This document shows positions 22,045-32,369 of a stretch of DNA of 64,000 nucleotides, in pieces. Position 1 is the first letter of the stretch. Each line of letters opens with the position of its first letter. The stretch is taken from assembly GCF_014489515.1 (NCBI RefSeq), contig NZ_CP060782.1, forward strand, positions 930,001-994,000. Direction: 5' to 3'. A model generated the notes under the pieces. It saw only the letters and a program-made list of their open reading frames with translations. It made no database searches and had not been told where the DNA came from. Position numbers and translations under genes: made by a program. Source of the stretch: Sphingomonas sediminicola (GTDB taxonomy: Bacteria > Pseudomonadota > Alphaproteobacteria > Sphingomonadales > Sphingomonadaceae).

Positions 22045-23383
22045 ATGGCGGACTTTGACCTGTTCGTAATCGGGCCGGATCGGGCGGCGTGCGTGCAGCG
22101 CGCGTGGCATCGAGCTACGGCGCGCGCGTCGCAATTGCCGAGGAGCACAAGGTCGGCGGGACCTGCGTCATTCGGGGCTGCGTCCCGAAGAAGCTGCTCG
22201 TCTACGGCGCGCACTTCGCTGAGGACCTCGACGACGCTGCCATGTTCGGCTGGGACGTGCCGGAAAAGCGCTTTGACTGGGCGGTGCTGCGCGACAACGT
22301 CCTCAGCGAGGTCGGCCGGCTGGAAGGCGCTTACACCGAAACGCTGACCAACCATGACGTGACGATCTTCAAGGAGCGCGCGACGTTGATCGGGTCGAAT
22401 TCGGTTCGGCTCGCTTCCGGCAAGACGATCACCGCCGAGAAGATACTGATTGCGACCGGTGCGCGTCCGCTGATGCCTGAGCTTCCGGGCATCGAGCATG
22501 CGATCAGCTCGAACGAGACCTTTCATCTGGAGAAGCTGCCGAAGCGCATCATCATTGCCGGTGGGGGCTACATCGCGAACGAGTTCGCGGGATATTCCAT
22601 CAGTTCGGAAGCCATGTGACATTGGTGAACAGGACGGACGTCCTGCTTCGGGGCTACGACCAGCAGGTCGTCGACCGGCTGATCCAGATTTCCATCCGGA
22701 AGGGGATCGAGTTCAAGTTTCACGCGACGATCGAGGCGATCGAGAAGCGGAACGATGGCTCGCTCCACGTCCGCATGACCGGATGCGACGATATTCACAC
22801 GGACCAAATATTGTTTGCGGTCGGACGGCAGCCGAACACCGAAGGCCTAGGCTGTGATGCGGCCGGAGTCGACGTTGGCGAGAAGGGCGAGATCAAGGTC
22901 GACGCAGACAATCGCACAAATGTGCCGTCTATCTTCGCGGTCGGCGACGTGACCAACCGGGTTCAGCTGACGCCAGTAGCGATCCGCGAGGGGCAGGCTT
23001 TCGCCGACACTTTCTTCGGCAAGAAGCCGCACCAGGTCGACTATGATTGCATTCCGAGCGCGGTGTTCAGCCATCCGCCGCTGGCAGGAGTTGGAATGAC
23101 CGAGGGTCAGGCGCGCAACCGGCTGGGCACCGTAAAGACCTTCACCTCCGACTTTCGGCCTATGAAGAACGTTCTCGCCGGTCGGAACGAGCGCTCGCTC
23201 TACAAGCTCGTGCTCGACGGCGAGACCGACAGGGTCGTAGGCGTCCACATGATCGGCCCGGATGCTCCGGAAATCATGCAGGCCGCCGCGATCGCGGTGA
23301 AGGCAAGGCTCAAGAAGTCCGACTTCGACGCGACCGTGGCCCTGCACCCGACCATGTCGGAAGAGCTCGTCCTGATGAGATAA
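22045..23383 (+). CDS. gor: Glutathione-disulfide reductase, two frame breaks
   Basis: FAD enzyme that regenerates reduced glutathione using NADPH. The redox-active pair is in GGTCVIRGCVPKK, the NADPH domain in GGGYIANEFAG followed by VNRTDVLLRGYD, the FAD-binding NVPSIFAVGDVT, and the C-terminal catalytic His in ALHPTMSEEL. Missing G residues near 22073-22080 (after FVIG) and near 22590 (GCGGGATA) break the frame; with both restored the enzyme is 446 residues, a normal length. AGGAG at 22036-22040 supports the ATG at 22045. Confidence 0.93.
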
Positions 23384-24713
23384 TCAGGGGTTGCGGGCGG
23401 CAACCACCCTGCTGCCATCACCCCGGATCAGCTCCAGCTCGGTCGCGTTGTTTCCAGCGACCTTGAACTTCACGCGCTGCATCGGGTCTTCAGCGAAGGC
23501 GAATTCGTTGGGCCCAACCGCTACGAGCTTGCCCTTCGGTCCGCCTTCGCGCTGGAAAATGAGAGCACCGTCATCGTTCGTGATGTGGCGGACCCCATAG
23601 ACGCCCACATATTGCGGCAGCGGCAAAGCGGTTGAGACAGGGGTGAGCTGCGCTTCGAGAACCTGGGCACTTCCCTCCAGCATGGTCTTGTCCGGTCCCG
23701 CCGCCTTTGCCGCGAGCTTCCGGAGGGCGTTCACCTGGGCGACTTCGAGCGCATTGTCCTGGCTCGCCTTGATCGTTGGAGCGATGCCGACCTTTTCCCA
23801 GTCCTTCCCCGTCGAGGCGAGCACGGCCCGTCCGACGGAAACGCTGATGACGTAGCCACCCGCGACCGGGAAGAACTCGTTCCGATAGCCTGCGCCGGCA
23901 GTGTTCTCGCCGACCAGTTCGCCGAGCTTAAAGCCGTTCACATGCCCGATGAATTCCTCCGCCGCGCTGGCGCTACGGCCGCCAGTCAGCACGTACAGCG
24001 GCTTCCCAGCCAGGCTGCCAGCCGGAAGCGAGCCGAGGCTCTTCCACGTGTCGCCTTTTTGGCCGCGCATGTAGAATGTCACGATCGGAGTGTTCGGCTG
24101 GAGGAAGTGGCTGATCATGTACTGGACCGCGTCGGGGCTTCCGCCGCCGTTCTTGCGCATGTCGATGATGATCGCGTCGCCCCTTTGAGGAAGCGCATCG
24201 CATTGTCGTAGACTTCCTTGGTCTTATCGCCGCCCAGAAGAAGCCGATCGTTTCCATGTAGCGGATGTTGCCGGGCAGCACTTTCAGCTGCAGAATTCCG
24301 TGATTGAGGCGGTCCGCGAACCGGATTTCCTCCGCGCTCGGCGGGGCGTCGTCCGCGCCGGCCCCGGCCGGGCGAGCGGCCAGCTCCGCCGATTGCTTGG
24401 GATCGAAGTGCATGCCAAGGTGATGGTCGTGCGCCACCGCCTCCAGGTCGGAGTTGATCCGTTCGGCCAGCGCCCCCGCGTCGGTCACGTCGTACCGGCC
24501 GTCGTCCAGGCCCTTCGCAAGGGCGGCATCGAGTTGAGGCCGAAGTTCGGGCAGGACGTAGTTTTCGTTGAGGATGCGCCGGACATCGGCGACGACCGCT
24601 TTCGCATCGATCGAGGGTTGCGTTGCGGTCGTCGCCTCCTGCGCCTGCGCGCCGGCGTTCGCTGGGATCAGTGCGAGCGCTGCCGCGCCGGCCAGTGCCG
24701 TCATAATCTTCAT
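23384..24713 (-). CDS. Secreted S41 family peptidase (tail-specific protease-like), two frame breaks
   Basis: About 443 residues after repair. A signal peptide (residues 1-22, ANAGA) is followed by an N-terminal helical domain of the IRBP type, then the S41 core: AIIIDMRKNGGGSPDAVQYMISHFL, LTGGRSASAAEEFIGHV with the probable catalytic serine, and GENTAGAGYRNEFFPVAGGYVISVSVGRAV. A C-terminal lipocalin-like or DUF3471-like stretch follows. Two missing G residues lie near 24185 and 24232. It is divergent from a FAD oxidoreductase, with an operator-like palindrome between them. Confidence 0.82.
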
Positions 24714-24735
24714 TTCCCGCTCCGAAATCGTGTCT

Positions 24736-24759
24736 GGCGTATTATTAGACTAATACGCC
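24736..24759. promoter_or_regulatory. Palindrome GGCGTATTA-N6-TAATACGCC in a divergent promoter region
   Basis: Exact 9-bp arms separated by TTAGAC, between the divergent starts of the S41 peptidase (24713) and the FAD oxidoreductase (24874). The core GTATTA-N6-TAATAC recurs at 33656-33673 in the divergent telA/Tad-like region, also followed by GCC. It looks like the operator of a dimeric repressor; no regulator gene adjoins it. Confidence 0.6.
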
Positions 24760-24873
24760 TGCGCGTGGTGCGCAAAGACAGGCCCGACCGTGCCAGATTT
24801 TGGCACGGAGACTTCGACTGGCGGCGGCGCGGGGGCCTCACTATAGGCTCTGGCGAACACCGGTGGGGATCTG

Positions 24874-26460
24874 ATGCACGACGTTGTAATCATCGGCGCG
24901 GGCCACAACGGCCTGACCTGCGCTTACTATCTCGCAGCGAAGGGGCTGAAGGTTGCCGTCCTCGAGGCGTCCGACACGGTCGGTGGTGCGGCGGTCACGG
25001 ACGAATTCCTGCCCGGCTTCCGCAACTCGGCCGCGAGTTACACCGTCAGCCTGCTGAACCCAAAGGTCATTCGCGACCTCGATCTGGAACGCCACGGCCT
25101 CAAGGTAGTGCTCCGCAAGACTGATAATTTCCTACCTGGCGACGGCGACTATCTGCTCTCCGGCCGAAATGGCCTGACCCGCAAGGAGATCGCCCGCCAC
25201 TCGAGGAAGGATGCAGAAGGGTACGACCGCTACATTGCGGACCTAGATGCGGTCGTCGATCTTCTGAAGAAATGGCTCCTGCGTTCCCCGCCGAATGTTG
25301 GTGCAAGACTCAGTGCCATTCCGAAGATCCTGACGCTCGGCAAGGACATGGCCGGGCTGTCGCTTGGCGAGACGCGCGTCGTTCATGATTTCGCCCTTCG
25401 AAGCGCGGGCGAGGTCCTAGACCGCTATTTCGAGACCGACATCGTGAAGGCCCTGTTCGGTTTCGACGGTGTCGTCGGCAACTTCGCGTCTCCGTACGCG
25501 GCTGGCAGCGCCTACGTTCTGCTGCACCACCTTTTCGGCGAGGCCGCGGGCGTTCCAGGAGCATGGGGTCATGCGATCGGCGGCATGGGCTCGATCACCC
25601 AGGCCATGGCCCGTTCTGCGCGTGAGAAGGGCGCGGACATCCTGCTTGGCACGCCAGTCGAAGAGATCATTGTCGAGAACGGCAAGGCCGTCGGCGTCGT
25701 GGCGGGAGGCAAGGCCTGGCGCGCCGATACGGTCGTCGCCGGAGTCAACCCGAAGCTGCTGTTCGACAAGCTCGTTCCGCAGGGAGCGGTCGATGCGGAC
25801 GTCCACAACCGCATGCATCACTGGAAGGGCGAAAGCGCGACTTTCCGGATGAACGTGGCCCTGTCGGAGCTGCCCAAGTTCACGGTGCTCCCGAAGAAGG
25901 GCGATCATTTGACCGCCGGCATCATCATGGCGCCGAGCCTCGGCTACATGCACAAGGCCTGGCTGGATGCCGAGAACAACGGCTGGACCAAGCAGCCGGT
26001 CGTGGAAATGCTGATCCCGTCGACGCTTGACTCCACGCTGACGCCGAAGGGAAAGCACGTCGCGTCGCTATTCTGCCAGCATTTTCGCTTCAACCTCGGC
26101 CCGGGCCGAAGCTGGGACAAAGAACGCGAAAAGGCGGCGGACGCGATCATCGCGACGGTCGATTCCCATGCGCCGGGCTTCGCCAAGTCGGTCATCGGAA
26201 GGCAAATCCACTCGCCGCTCGACCTAGAGCGCCGGTTCGGATTGGTCGGCGGCGACATCTTCCACGGCAAGATGAGCCTCGACCAGCTGTTCAGCGCTCG
26301 GCCGATGATCGGTGCGGCGGATTACCGCATGCCTCTGAAGGGCCTCTATCTCTGCGGATCGGGCGCGCACCCCGGGGGCGGCGTTACCGGGGCTCCCGGC
26401 CACAACGCCGCGCAGGCCGTTCTCGCCGACCGCAAGCCCTGGAGCAGACGGAAACCGTGA
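24874..26460 (+). CDS. Phytoene-desaturase-like FAD-dependent oxidoreductase (PYROXD2-like)
   Basis: 528 residues. The dinucleotide-binding N-terminus DVVIIGAGHNGLTCAYYLAAKGLKVAVLEASDTVGGAA and the C-terminal GLYLCGSGAHPGGGVTGAPGHNAAQAVL are diagnostic of the amine-oxidase/carotenoid-desaturase superfamily, nearest to the PYROXD2 branch. No other carotenoid gene is in the window, so a desaturase role is not supported. Its TGA overlaps the GTG start of the CoA-transferase gene, suggesting a two-gene operon. Confidence 0.85.
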   Translation: MHDVVIIGAGHNGLTCAYYLAAKGLKVAVLEASDTVGGAAVTDEFLPGFRNSAASYTVSLLNPKVIRDLDLERHGLKVVLRKTDNFLPGDGDYLLSGRNGLTRKEIARHSRKDAEGYDRYIADLDAVVDLLKKWLLRSPPNVGARLSAIPKILTLGKDMAGLSLGETRVVHDFALRSAGEVLDRYFETDIVKALFGFDGVVGNFASPYAAGSAYVLLHHLFGEAAGVPGAWGHAIGGMGSITQAMARSAREKGADILLGTPVEEIIVENGKAVGVVAGGKAWRADTVVAGVNPKLLFDKLVPQGAVDADVHNRMHHWKGESATFRMNVALSELPKFTVLPKKGDHLTAGIIMAPSLGYMHKAWLDAENNGWTKQPVVEMLIPSTLDSTLTPKGKHVASLFCQHFRFNLGPGRSWDKEREKAADAIIATVDSHAPGFAKSVIGRQIHSPLDLERRFGLVGGDIFHGKMSLDQLFSARPMIGAADYRMPLKGLYLCGSGAHPGGGVTGAPGHNAAQAVLADRKPWSRRKP

Positions 26461-27654
26461 CAGCGCCGCTTGCAGGCATCCGGGTCCTAGACCTCTCGCG
26501 CGTTCTCGCGGGGCCTTGGTGCACGCAGCTTCTCGCCGATCTCGGCGCGGAAGTGATCAAGATCGAGCGGCCGGGTGCAGGCGACGACACGCGGCATTGG
26601 GGTCCGCCGTGGCACGGTGAAGGCGAGGAGCGGGTCGCGGCTTACTTTCTGAGCGCCAATCGCGGGAAGAAGTCGGCTGCGATCGACTTCGCCAAGCCGG
26701 AGGGCGCCGCGCTCGTCCGCAAGCTCGCCGAGCGGAGCGATATCGTCGTCGAGAACTTCAAGGTCGGGGCCTGAAGAAGTTCGGGCTCGACGCCGAAAGC
26801 CTTCGGGCAGCCAATCCGCGCCTGATCGTCGCGTCGATAACCGGCTTCGGTCAGGATGGGCCCTACGCCGACCGCGCCGGATACGATTTCATCATCCAGG
26901 GGATGGGCGGGATGATGAGCATTACCGGCCTTCCTGACGGGCAGCCGGGCGGCGGGCCGCTGCGCGTGGGCGTTGCGGTGGTCGACCTGTTCACCGGCAT
27001 GTACACCGCGACCGCCATCCTGGCGTCCCTGTTTCGCCGCGAGCGCACGGGCGAGGGCGCGCATGTCGACATGGCTCTGTTCGACACGCAGATCGCAGTG
27101 CTCGCCAACCAGGTTTCGAACGCGCTGGTGTCTGGCAAGGACCCGCCGCGGCAGGGCAATACGCACCCGAATATCGTTCCGTATCAGCCGTTCGAGGCCG
27201 CCGACAAACCTTTGATCGTCGCCGTCGGAAATGATCGGCAATTCGGGAAATTGGCTGAACTGTGCGGCCATCCGGAATGGACGACGGACGAGCGTTTTTC
27301 GACCAACGCCGCCCGCGTCGGCAATCGCACCGAGATGGTGCGGCTGATCGGCGAGTGCATTCGCCAGAAGCCGGCGACCGAGTGGTTCGAGCAGCTCGAC
27401 GCGGCGGGCATCCCCGCCGGTCCGATCAACACGATCAGCGAGGCTCTCGCGGACGTTCAGGCTCGGCACCGGCACATGATCCGTACCATGACGGGAATAC
27501 CGCTCATTGGCTCACCCATGCGAATTGATGGAGACCGCACGGATACCGATCTGCCACCGCCGCGCTCGGCGAGCACACAGAGGAAGTTCTTGAGTCGTTG
27601 GCGCTGGACGGCTCGGAGGTCGAGCGGCTCCGGTCGGCTGGAGTGGTCGGCTAG
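26457..27654 (+). CDS. Class III CoA-transferase (CaiB/BaiF family), two frame breaks
   Basis: About 399 residues after repair. LAGIRVLDLSRVLAGPWCTQLLADLGAEVIKIERPGAGD is the classic N-terminus; GEGAHVDMALFDTQIAVLANQ contains the catalytic Asp that forms the acyl anhydride; the end reads LESLALDGSEVERLRSAGVVG in the repaired frame. Breaks are near 26765-26769 (GTCGGGGCC, one G short) and near 27566-27572. The most likely substrates are carboxylic-acid CoA esters such as those of formyl-, succinyl- or acyl-CoA exchange; the specific one cannot be read. Confidence 0.88.
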
Positions 27655-27655
27655 C

Positions 27656-28345
27656 CTATTCGCCGTCGCCGAGCTCGGCGACCAGAACGTCCAGCTGGTT
27701 CTGGCAGCCGCGCTGGATGAGCGCTTCGGCGGTATCCACTGCGTCGGACGGGAGGGCAGGCATCAGCGAAAATCGGACGCTCTCGGGGCTTGGACCGTCC
27801 TTCAGTGCCAGCTGATAATCCACGCCCTCGCTAATCGGCAGTGCAGCGGGCCAATCTATCGTCGACTTGCCGGCCGGCCAGTTGACCGTCGTTGCCTTGC
27901 CCGACGAAAGCGTGATGATGAGCTTCGCGGCGTCCTCCGACGACGGCCGCCACATCTTGAGCGGGCTGCCCTTGGCGATGCAGATCGTCCCGCTCTGGCT
28001 GATGTCGAGGTTCCACGGGCTCGGATTGAGAGCGAGGTCGCCGGAGCGCATGGCGCCGAAGCGCGTGCGGCGGGCGGCCGCCATCGCAAGCCCTTCCGCG
28101 CTCGATGAGGACGCCGGGAAAGTGCCGGGCCCACGAAGGGTCTTGGTGGCGTTCGGGCCGAGAATCGTGACGCTGTCGCCGGGCTTCAGCGAAATCTTGG
28201 CGCTGTCCGGCAATGCCTTGCCCGGCGGGTAGGCATTTGCTGACGGACCTGCCGAGCGGACGACCAACGCCTTCGACAGGGCAGGGGCCGCGATCGCCAC
28301 GCAGCAACCCGTCGTCCAAGCAGTCAGAAGTGTTCGCCACGTCAT
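27656..28345 (-). CDS. Secreted FecR-like domain protein of unknown function
   Basis: 229 residues with a hydrophobic signal sequence (residues 1-24). The mature region begins with an SH3-like/FecR-like strand pattern (AKISLKPGDSVTILGPNATKTLRGPGTF), continues with a beta-rich WNLDISQSGTICIAKGSPLKMWRPSS segment, and ends with a helix containing a conserved-looking QRGCQNQLDVLVAEL. I do not recognise a catalytic site. It is the third gene of a reverse-strand operon with a ClpP-like protein and a glycine-zipper protein. Confidence 0.7.
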   Translation of the reverse strand: MTWRTLLTAWTTGCCVAIAAPALSKALVVRSAGPSANAYPPGKALPDSAKISLKPGDSVTILGPNATKTLRGPGTFPASSSSAEGLAMAAARRTRFGAMRSGDLALNPSPWNLDISQSGTICIAKGSPLKMWRPSSEDAAKLIITLSSGKATTVNWPAGKSTIDWPAALPISEGVDYQLALKDGPSPESVRFSLMPALPSDAVDTAEALIQRGCQNQLDVLVAELGDGE

Positions 28346-28368
28346 CGTGCGCCTCCCCCCGCGACGCC

Positions 28369-29072
28369 TCACTGGGCGTTCGCGACATTGTACTTGATTG
28401 TTTCCTTGGCGGTCAGGCAGCGTCGGGTTGACCTGTCGGCGTCCGATGCGACCGCCTTCTGCTGGTACATCACTTCGGTCAGCAGTTTTCGCGACACGCC
28501 CATCTTGATGAGGAAGTCGTTGTCCTCGCTCGCGAGCATGGCCGAGTCCTGCTCGACATCGCCGATCAACGCCGTCGCTTTGTCGGCCCCTGAGAGATCT
28601 CCGCATGGACCGCATCCTTGTCGGCGAGATGCGTGAACATGTGGACCACGAACAGGCCGCCGTCGTCGATGAAGCGGATCGGCCCGCCCATGAACATGAA
28701 ATTGCAGGCCGAGAAGCAAGCCCACCCGGGTGGTATCCTGGTCGGTATGCCCTGCTTGCGGATGATCGTACCGGCCTTGTTGCCGACCCGCGCGTCACCG
28801 CCCGGCGATCTAAGCCAAATTTCATCGACCGGTTCATATTGCTTCAGCGCGTCCGCAAGCCGTGTCGCGGCATCCGCGTCGATCATGCCTTCCGCCCTCA
28901 GGATCCGACGTGCTTCCGTCTCGAACAGCGAAAAGCGCATCTGGCGATAGGTCGACCAGTCGAGAACCTTTGGGCAAGTCGGGTTGAGCGGATCGCGGGG
29001 CGTCGAACCCACCGCGGCCTCCGCGTTCGCACTTGCGAGCGCCGCCGCGATCAATAACGAAAGCGCTGCCAA
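28369..29072 (-). CDS. Periplasmic ClpP-like (COG3904-type) protein, frame break near 28590
   Basis: About 234 residues. A signal peptide (AALSLLIAAALASANAEA) precedes a crotonase/ClpP-like core: VDEIWLRSPGGDARVGNKAGTIIRK, PTRIPPGWACFSACNFMFMGG with the candidate nucleophile Ser between two Cys, and GGLFVVHMFTH with a candidate His. One G is missing near 28586-28590 (CAGGGGCC); the repaired tail is DKATALIGDVEQDSA...KYNVANAQ. I prefer the TTG start at 29072, two bases after the upstream stop and preceded by AGGAAGG; a longer in-frame start at 29144 would overlap the upstream gene. Confidence 0.7.
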
Positions 29073-29073
29073 G

Positions 29074-29594
29074 TCACGCCTTCCTGTAGCCGCTGTCGCC
29101 CTTTCCGCGGCACATCTTCTTCGGAACGGTGGTTTCTTCACCATCGATGATCACCACGTCCGTCACGGTCATGCACTGGCTACCGTCCGCCAGCTTTTGA
29201 GAACCCGTAACCTTGGATGAGCCGGTCACGTTCTTGCGTGACTCGCTCTTCCATTTGATTTCGGTGCCGACACCCCCTCAATGGCCTGGTTGGTCGCGTC
29301 CGCGGCCTGTTTCTGCTCCTTGCAGTCGAGCAGCTTCAGCAATTCGTCCGCGACGATCGAGCTTACCGGGACCAGGCTGCTTGCTATGCCACCCGCACGG
29401 CCGAGAATGCCTCCGGCAATGCCTCCGAGGACGTTGCCGAACATAGACCTTTTGGCTTTTTTCTGCGGATTGTCGGCGCATTGCTCCTGGCCGGGCTCCT
29501 GCCCGTCGGCCTGGGCAATCGCGGCGCCGACTGGAATCGTCAGCGTCGCTGGGGCAGCCAGCAGCAGAGCCGCAATGATGGATACGCGAAACAT
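29074..29594 (-). CDS. Secreted glycine-zipper protein, frame break near 29275
   Basis: About 173 residues once one base is restored near 29273-29277 (the C run in CACCCCCTC). A signal peptide (MFRVSIIAALLLAAPATLTIPVGAAIA) is followed by a short Cys-containing segment, a glycine-zipper helix FGNVLGGIAGGILGRAGGIASSL, and a C-terminal domain in the second frame: GTEIKWKSESRKNVTGSSKV, CMTVTDVVIIDGEETTVPKKMCRG. The paired cysteines and zipper resemble outer-membrane surface-antigen-like proteins. Reading the second half required following the frame beyond the first stop; its TGA at 29074-29076 leads directly into the next gene. Confidence 0.65.
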
Positions 29595-29652
29595 GACTCG
29601 GGACCCCAGAGCAGACGGCAAACTATGCCTCGGTTATAACCCGGTCAATCGA

Positions 29653-31592
29653 TTAGCGATTAACGGTTTTTTCCCTTTTCGGAGCAAACCGGGGCGGCCC
29701 TTTCGAAAGCTGCGCTTCGATTGCCTCGATCCTCTCGATCAGCGATTTTTCACGCAGTTCACGTCGAGTGACGATCCGCACGGCCCTGGTGATCGGGGCC
29801 GCCACGTCGACCAGCGCATTCTGCTCGTCCTTGCTGAGCAGCGAGCCGTCCGGGCGCGGTCCGACGAGGAGCCATCCGATCCACTCGCCGTCGTCCGCTC
29901 GCGCCTGGAGTGGAACACGCACGGGAAAGGTCTTGTCCGACGTGCTGCACAGAGCATCGCGGCAGGAGTCCGGGTCGAATTCCTTGAGCCACTGCTTCAC
30001 CGATTTGGCGTCTATCCCGCGCGCGGCAGCGACCGCGCCGTCGACAAGCACTGCAATGCGCGTCGTCCGAACCCGGACTCGATCCGTTTAAGCGTGTCGT
30101 CGAGCAGTTCCTGGATCGAGGCGCTCTCGCGAAGTTCGCGCAGAAACGATGGGAGGTCTTCCCTAAGCCTGACGAGATTGCGCTGGAATCGCTGCTCGGA
30201 CCAGCGCTGGATGCGCTCCTGCGCCGGGGTGACAAGGACAGTAGCGACGGCCGCCGCAAAGATGCCCGGAGACTGTCCCGCGTTCGGCCCGTAGAGGCCC
30301 TGGATAAAGACCTTCACGGCCTCGTTGCTCGCCGCAAAGATCCCGCCGATGAACACTGTCACCAGCGCGAACGTTGCCGACCGGCTGATCACGACCTCGG
30401 CGTCGTAGAGCCGGAACCTCAGCAGCGCGACCATTAGCCCGAGCTGAAGGCAAAGGAAGGCGAGGCCGAAGCTGAGGCCACCGAGGAGCTCCAGCAGGAG
30501 TTGGCTGCCAAACGATCCGACCTGGAGCTTGAAGGCGTCCGCGGCCAGGGCCGATGCAAGGAAGACCGCATAGCCGGAGAAGCCGAACAGGGCCCATTTG
30601 ATCTGCTGACGGGCATCACCGGGTGGCGTCTCGCGGAGCCGGGCGAACAAGGTCGCTACGGCGACCGCCATGAACAGCATGAAGACCGCCCGGTACCATT
30701 CGCCTTCCAGCAGGAAGAGGACCGGCAATAGGGCAAGTGGAACGATCACGAAGCGCGGACGAAGCTGCCCGAAGGGGAACAGCAGCACGCCCGCGAGCAA
30801 ACAGATGTTGCCCACGTCGTAGAGCGTGCGATGGGCCCATTCCGGCAGGTGTAGGACGAACGTCAGGAACCCGGCGCTTGGCTGTTCAGCGGCAATCGTC
30901 AGGAGGATCGCGAGGGACAGGACCGAACTGATCAGGTCCTCCGGCTTTCGCCGATGCAGGATCCACGCCGCAAACAGCAGGAATGGGTAGGTGAGCAGGT
31001 GCAGAAGGTCGACGACGCTCAGGAGGACCGGCGGAAAGCCGACGGAGCTGGCGGCCTGTCCAATGTGATCCTCACCCGGTCGAACCCGAAAGTTCTTTTC
31101 GCTACCGTCCCGGGATCGAAGCCGGATCGTATAGTCGGACTCATCTCCGCCCTCGATGATCGGGGTGAACAAGGCATAGTCCATGTCCGTCGCATCGTGC
31201 GGCTGAGCGAGCCCGCGCTTCGAGATGGGAACGACCCTCGCGACCGGCGTGCCGTCGATCGCAACGATGTCGTCTCCGGCCTTCACACCCGCGGCCTTCG
31301 CAGCCTTGCCGATCGGGAAGCGGACCTTGGTCAGGTCGTCTTCGGAAAGTCCAAGTCCAATGCGACTGCCGACTATCAGCGCGGAATTCTCGCCCGACTG
31401 GTCAAAGCGTAACCATATGCCGGCAAGTGGCCCAGCAACCGCCAGTAGCAGAGCCGGAATCCAGATCAGCTGGAAAAGAATAAGCCCACGACGGCTCAGA
31501 TCCGGGATCTTGTCGGGCAGCCGCGCCGGGGAAAGGCGGACAGCGTCGGCGCTAGCTACCGAATCTGTCGCCATGCCAGTGTCATGCCCCAT
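29653..31592 (-). CDS. Multi-pass membrane protein with PDZ domain and C-terminal sensory-like domain, frame break near 30062
   Basis: About 646 residues. One membrane helix (36-58) is followed by a periplasmic PDZ-like domain (about 80-190, AAGVKAGDDIVAIDGTPVA), then six or seven helices (about 205-430, for example VVDLLHLLTYPFLLFAAWIL and LLLELLGGLSFGLAFLCLQL), and a cytoplasmic part of about 200 residues with VTPAQERIQRWSEQRFQRNL and a GAF-like end (VRVPLQARADDGEWIGWLLVGPRPDG). This layout resembles sensory membrane proteins, but no kinase or phosphatase motif is present. One base is missing near 30062. It is third in the telA operon. Confidence 0.7.
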
Positions 31593-31643
31593 TACCTGCC
31601 CCAGAACCTCAATAGCACGAGGCCCGCGGGGGAACAGCAGGCC

Positions 31644-32369
31644 TTAACTGTCGATGCGCTCCTGGCCGTAGCGGCTCTTGATGAAGCGGCCCTGCGTTTC
31701 GAGGGCTGCGACATCCGACCGGGCAAGCTTCTCGGAAATCTCCTCGAGCGCGCCGCGGCCCGCGTGCAAGCCCTCGACCAGACGTTCGTCGACGCTCACG
31801 TCTTCGCCATCGCGCTGGTTGCGGTAGGCGGGCGGCACGTTGACGTAGCGGTCGATCAGGCCCGGGAGGTGCATGGACATCAATCGCCGGGCGTCCTGCG
31901 CATCCGGGTTCAAATCGTCGATCCGCTCGAGTGTCTGTTTCAGCGATGGCAGGATGCGGCTGATCGCGTCCAACTCCGCGCGTGCGGGCGCAGGGAGAGC
32001 CGGACGCTGCCGGTAGATATAGGAATCGAAGCGCTGGACCATCTGGCCATTCGGCAGATCCGCCGTCGGTGCCGTCGCATTGCTCTTGCCGCTCGGCATG
32101 AAGGCCAGAAGTGCGGCAATTCCGATCGCGACGCCCACGGCCGCGAGAAAGCCGAACATTCCGATCGGAGTGATGATTCCAATGACAATAGTGAGGAGGC
32201 TGATCACGCCGATCGCGACGCCAACTCGCCCGATCCGGCGCATCATGTCGGCATTCACCCGCTCGCGCTCACGCCGCGCGGCTTCCCGTACGGCGCCGTC
32301 GCGCTCGTCGAGCTGCCGCATGACGCGGTCAGCGCGTGCGATGACCTTGTCGAAGCGTTCTGTGCTCAT
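31644..32369 (-). CDS. XpaC-like membrane protein, partner of TelA
   Basis: 241 residues: a charged N-terminal helix rich in Arg, two close membrane helices (about residues 46-66 and 70-92), and a C-terminal helical domain (AISRILPSLKQTLERIDDL, RLMSMHLPGLIDRYVNVPPAYR). The helix-and-tail pattern and its position next to TelA match the XpaC/PF10112 family, which usually adjoins telA. The start overlaps the corrected telA stop as ATGA. The function of this pair is unclear, though it is often linked to envelope stress or tellurite. Confidence 0.65.
   Translation of the reverse strand: MSTERFDKVIARADRVMRQLDERDGAVREAARRERERVNADMMRRIGRVGVAIGVISLLTIVIGIITPIGMFGFLAAVGVAIGIAALLAFMPSGKSNATAPTADLPNGQMVQRFDSYIYRQRPALPAPARAELDAISRILPSLKQTLERIDDLNPDAQDARRLMSMHLPGLIDRYVNVPPAYRNQRDGEDVSVDERLVEGLHAGRGALEEISEKLARSDVAALETQGRFIKSRYGQERIDS

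Noticed and set aside
24736-24759. The 9-bp palindrome as a transcription terminator
   Set aside because: It lies between two divergent starts, with no gene ending there and no T-run.
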